NCBI GenBank assembly: GCA_965659845.1 | Contig: CBFHXS010000002.1 | Span: 23,886 to 87,885 of the forward strand | Direction of reading: 5' to 3' | Source of the DNA: Brumimicrobium sp965659845 | Lineage (GTDB): Bacteria; Bacteroidota; Bacteroidia; Flavobacteriales_D; Crocinitomicaceae | DNA length: 64,000 nt | Part shown: one piece after another, positions 61,335 through 64,000 of the stretch | How the letters are laid out: each line of letters begins with the position of its first letter | How positions within the stretch are numbered: the first letter of the stretch is position 1 | Translations under genes and position numbers: made by a program | The notes under the pieces: generated by a model | What the model saw: the letters and a program-made list of their open reading frames with translations, nothing else | What the model was told of the DNA's origin: nothing | Database searches by the model: none

Positions 61335-64000
61335 TTACTCCTCCTTAAAATCCTTTCTATTCGGTGTATAAGGAATTGCTTTATCATTCAGTAAAGCCTC
61401 GAGTTTCTCAACACCAAGTTCAACAGATTCAACATCTTTTTTGATCACTTGATACTCTTCTTTCGCCATGCCGTACTGCTCTTTCTGAGTCGTTGTTGGA
61501 TTTGATGTAGAATACCACGTCTGATAGACTACTGTTGAAATTCGACTTCCTGTTCCCGGTAAAGTCTCCACATCTCTTCTTGACTTATGAGAGTCTCCCC
61601 ACATTGCAATCTCGATATCGTGAATTGATTTTTCCAGTTGCTTCACTTCATTCATCCACTCAAGCTCTGTACCAGGATATGTCTGAATTGCCGCTTTCAC
61701 ATATTTCAATCTTTTCTTCAGTGAGCTAAACTCTCCTGATGTTCCACTAAACTGTCTTCTTAATTCAGCCAATTCTCTTTTGAATGCCAAGTTTTCTCTC
61801 GTCTGTCTTGCTAAAGAAGAGTTTTCCAATGCTTTGATCTCAAACGGAACTGCTTCCGCAAGTTGAGTGAATTCTCCGTTATCAGATTGGTATAACTCGA
61901 CAGTGTATTTCCCTGGGAGTACCAAAGGTCCTTCGCTACGATTGCTATAACGACCTACTTTCCCTTCTTTCAATTTGATCGCCGTAGAAGCAGGGTAACG
62001 CATGTTCCAAGTGATTCTACTCACACCTGTTTTAAATCCACTTTTCAAACGTTGCACTTCTTTACCGTCTAAGTCTTTGATGACAAATAAAAGGAACGGT
62101 TTTTCATAAGTGTCCTCCGCAACAAAATCTTCATATGTTGGATAGTCAATCTCCTTTTCATCTTCCTTGGCTTTCTTTTCGGCCTTGCGTCTTTTGTCTT
62201 TTGGCGACTTCGGTTTGTCCTTTACGAAATAAGTGAAAGTTACTCCGAACTCTGGATTCTTCGCTGCATAATGAGAGGCTCCTTGTGAAGCTGTCCCTCT
62301 TCCACCAAGTGGATTAGACTCAATGTATTGCAATCCATCACGAATTGGGAAGATTTCAGCTTTTTTATCTAAGGTTTCTGTAGAGATCTTTCTCAAAGGT
62401 GAGTAATCATCAAGAATGTAAAATCCTCGTCCGAATGAAGCCAACACAAGATCGTTCTCACGCTTTTGAATAGCTATATCACGCACTGCAATTGTTGGAA
62501 TTCCTGATTTTAACTGAACCCAATTCTTTCCTCCATCTGTTGTAAAGAACACTCCAAATTCCGTTCCTGCAAACAGCAAATCTTTGTTTTCATGATCTTC
62601 GGCAATTGCATAAACCGATCCTTTCTCTGGTAGGTTTCCAGTGATCGATTTCCAAGATGAACCTTTGTCTGTACTTTTTAGAATATATGGTTTAAAGTCA
62701 CCTCGTTTATGGTTATTAAAAACGGCAAACACCGTATTTTCATCGTGCTGAGATGCCAGTAACATATTTACATACGTCATTGATGGTACTCCCGGAAAGC
62801 TCTCTTTCTTTTTCCAATTCGCTCCACCATCTTCCGTGACTTGAACTAATCCATCATCCGTACCCGCATACAGCAAGTTCTCGTTTATTGAAGATTCATC
62901 CAACGCCACAATATTTCCGAAGATCGTTGTCGACTTGTTTTTCATCACAACATCAGGAGATTGAACTTCTCCCATTACCTTCATTTTATTGCGATCCAAT
63001 TGACGTGTTAAATCTCCAGAAATCGTCTGCCACGTATCTCCGCGATCATCACTTTTAAATACTTTATTCGCTGCAAAATAAAGACGCGTATTTTTATGAT
63101 TCGAAACGACTAATGGAGCATCCCAATTCCAACGATACGCCTTCTCTCCTTTTCCAGGCATCGGTTGAATTCCGATCTTCTCACCACTTTTGCGGTCGTA
63201 TCGTACCAACCATCCATATTGCGCTTGCGCATAAACTATATCTGGATTTTGAGGATCGACCTGTGATTCGAATCCATCTCCTCCGTTTGTAATGTACCAA
63301 TCTGAATTTTGAATTCCAGCATTGTTCACCGTGCGCGAAGGACCTCCCATTGAGTTATTATCTTGTGTTCCTCCGTATACATTGTAAAATGGAATATCAT
63401 CATCTACCGCTACTTTATAGAATTGGGTAATTGGTAAGTTCGCTTTGTACTGCCATGTGCTTGCATGATCCCAAGTCTCGTACAATCCACCATCACATCC
63501 TACAATCCAGTGATCAGTATCATCAGGATTGATCCAAATACAGTGATTATCTACATGCTTTCCTTTTTCTCCAGTTCTTTTAAATGTCTTACCTCCATCT
63601 TCGGTGTGATGCAGCCAAGTACTCATACTAAATACCTTGTCTACATCTTTTGGATCACAAATGATCTCTTGATAATAGTTCCCTGATGTCTTGTAACTAC
63701 TTCTCTTTGACCAGTTCAATCCTTTGTTGGTTGAACGATAAAAGCCGTGCTTACCATCTTCAGCTTCAAGAATGGCATAGACATAATTATTATCTACTGG
63801 AGATACTGCCAAACCTATTCTTCCCATCTTTCCTTTTGGAAGTCCGTTCACGATTTCCTTCCAGGTCTTACCTCCGTCTTCTGTCTTGTACAAAGAACTT
63901 TCTTCACCTCCTCCAATGTAGGTGAATACGTGTCTTCTTCGTTGATGATCGGCTGCGTATAGTACATCTGGATTCATTGGGTCCATCACTAAATCTGCTG
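61335..64000 (-). CDS. Sortilin/VPS10-like BNR-repeat protein (5' partial)
   Basis: The frame is open to the right edge of the window (codons before 63989 read ADLV), so the start and signal peptide lie outside. About 888 residues are present. Many BNR/Asp-box repeats (SLYKTEDGGKTWKEIV, GFYRSTNKGLNWS, TEDGGANWKKKE, TTDGGKNWVQL) form a ten-bladed-propeller-like domain. The C-terminal part holds a beta domain (GVSRITWNMRYPAST, LVLPGKYTVELYQ) and a helical tail. Such proteins are often annotated as glycosyl hydrolases in Bacteroidota, without proven activity. Confidence 0.88.
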   Translation of the reverse strand, partial: ADLVMDPMNPDVLYAADHQRRRHVFTYIGGGEESSLYKTEDGGKTWKEIVNGLPKGKMGRIGLAVSPVDNNYVYAILEAEDGKHGFYRSTNKGLNWSKRSSYKTSGNYYQEIICDPKDVDKVFSMSTWLHHTEDGGKTFKRTGEKGKHVDNHCIWINPDDTDHWIVGCDGGLYETWDHASTWQYKANLPITQFYKVAVDDDIPFYNVYGGTQDNNSMGGPSRTVNNAGIQNSDWYITNGGDGFESQVDPQNPDIVYAQAQYGWLVRYDRKSGEKIGIQPMPGKGEKAYRWNWDAPLVVSNHKNTRLYFAANKVFKSDDRGDTWQTISGDLTRQLDRNKMKVMGEVQSPDVVMKNKSTTIFGNIVALDESSINENLLYAGTDDGLVQVTEDGGANWKKKESFPGVPSMTYVNMLLASQHDENTVFAVFNNHKRGDFKPYILKSTDKGSSWKSITGNLPEKGSVYAIAEDHENKDLLFAGTEFGVFFTTDGGKNWVQLKSGIPTIAVRDIAIQKRENDLVLASFGRGFYILDDYSPLRKISTETLDKKAEIFPIRDGLQYIESNPLGGRGTASQGASHYAAKNPEFGVTFTYFVKDKPKSPKDKRRKAEKKAKEDEKEIDYPTYEDFVAEDTYEKPFLLFVIKDLDGKEVQRLKSGFKTGVSRITWNMRYPASTAIKLKEGKVGRYSNRSEGPLVLPGKYTVELYQSDNGEFTQLAEAVPFEIKALENSSLARQTRENLAFKRELAELRRQFSGTSGEFSSLKKRLKYVKAAIQTYPGTELEWMNEVKQLEKSIHDIEIAMWGDSHKSRRDVETLPGTGSRISTVVYQTWYSTSNPTTTQKEQYGMAKEEYQVIKKDVESVELGVEKLEALLNDKAIPYTPNRKDFKEE

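Noticed and set aside
1..64000. Defence, phage or mobile element genes
   Set aside because: Searched the protein list for transposase, integrase, restriction, toxin-antitoxin and CRISPR-associated motifs; none seen.

Overview
The window looks like a contiguous piece of chromosome from a Bacteroidota bacterium, most likely order Flavobacteriales; the family cannot be fixed from this alone. The evidence is: low GC; -7 promoter elements of the TAnnTTTG type ahead of many genes; little Shine-Dalgarno signal; several secreted proteins with a type IX secretion system (T9SS) C-terminal sorting domain; a PorP/SprF protein, a GldH-like lipoprotein and RemB/Wzi-like barrels; and small lipoproteins with typical lipoboxes. 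No rRNA, tRNA, CRISPR array, transposase, integrase or phage gene was seen. One run of 99 N lies at 11960-12058.

Layout. 1-10.4 kb: end of a TlpA-like thioredoxin, a RhlE-type DEAD-box helicase with a structured leader, a T9SS-secreted SprB-repeat protein, a propeller/Y_Y_Y/SpoIIE phosphatase sensor and a lipoprotein. 10.4-17.4 kb: a BamA/Omp85-like barrel split by the gap, an unlisted 45-residue lipoprotein, an SCO-family copper protein, a membrane/coiled-coil pair, prfB (without a programmed frameshift), gcvH with a VanZ-like gene, and a TonB-like protein. 17.4-23.9 kb: a tightly packed run deoC-cysQ-two Wzi/RemB-like barrels, then an ABC exporter. 23.9-31.6 kb: an OmpA-like lipoprotein, a GNAT protein, a duplicated His-rich lipoprotein, a cyclophilin-FKBP fusion coupled to a DUF5686 barrel, a radical SAM/SPASM protein and a VF530 protein. 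31.7-36.2 kb: a barrel, a cupredoxin-like/PKD T9SS protein, CtlX and a VIT1/CCC1 transporter.

36.3-41.4 kb is the most system-like accessory block: a TetR regulator with a perfect inverted repeat over its own promoter, a small His-rich lipoprotein, a cupin, a TsdA-like dihaem cytochrome c and a porin, all on one strand, followed upstream by a serine beta-lactamase-family protein. 41.5-50.8 kb is more ordinary: an RprXY-like two-component pair, a second TonB-like protein, an orphan kinase, an aminotransferase/omega-amidase pair, a double Usp protein and an acyl-CoA carboxylase beta subunit.

50.8-60 kb is looser and shows decay: a gene-free stretch of about 600 bp, a beta-helix T9SS protein, a WG-repeat gene broken by two in-frame stops, GldH-like and other small membrane or lipoproteins, a DUF418 membrane protein, a 1000-residue glycine-rich T9SS protein, and a short remnant of a second DUF418 gene just after it. 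The window ends with a DoxX-like protein, PorP/SprF and a partial sortilin-like BNR-repeat protein.

No clearly new defence or biosynthetic system was found. The best candidates for follow-up are the TetR/TsdA locus, the tandem His-rich lipoprotein, the two immunophilin domains in one chain, and the signs of gene decay around 53-60 kb.
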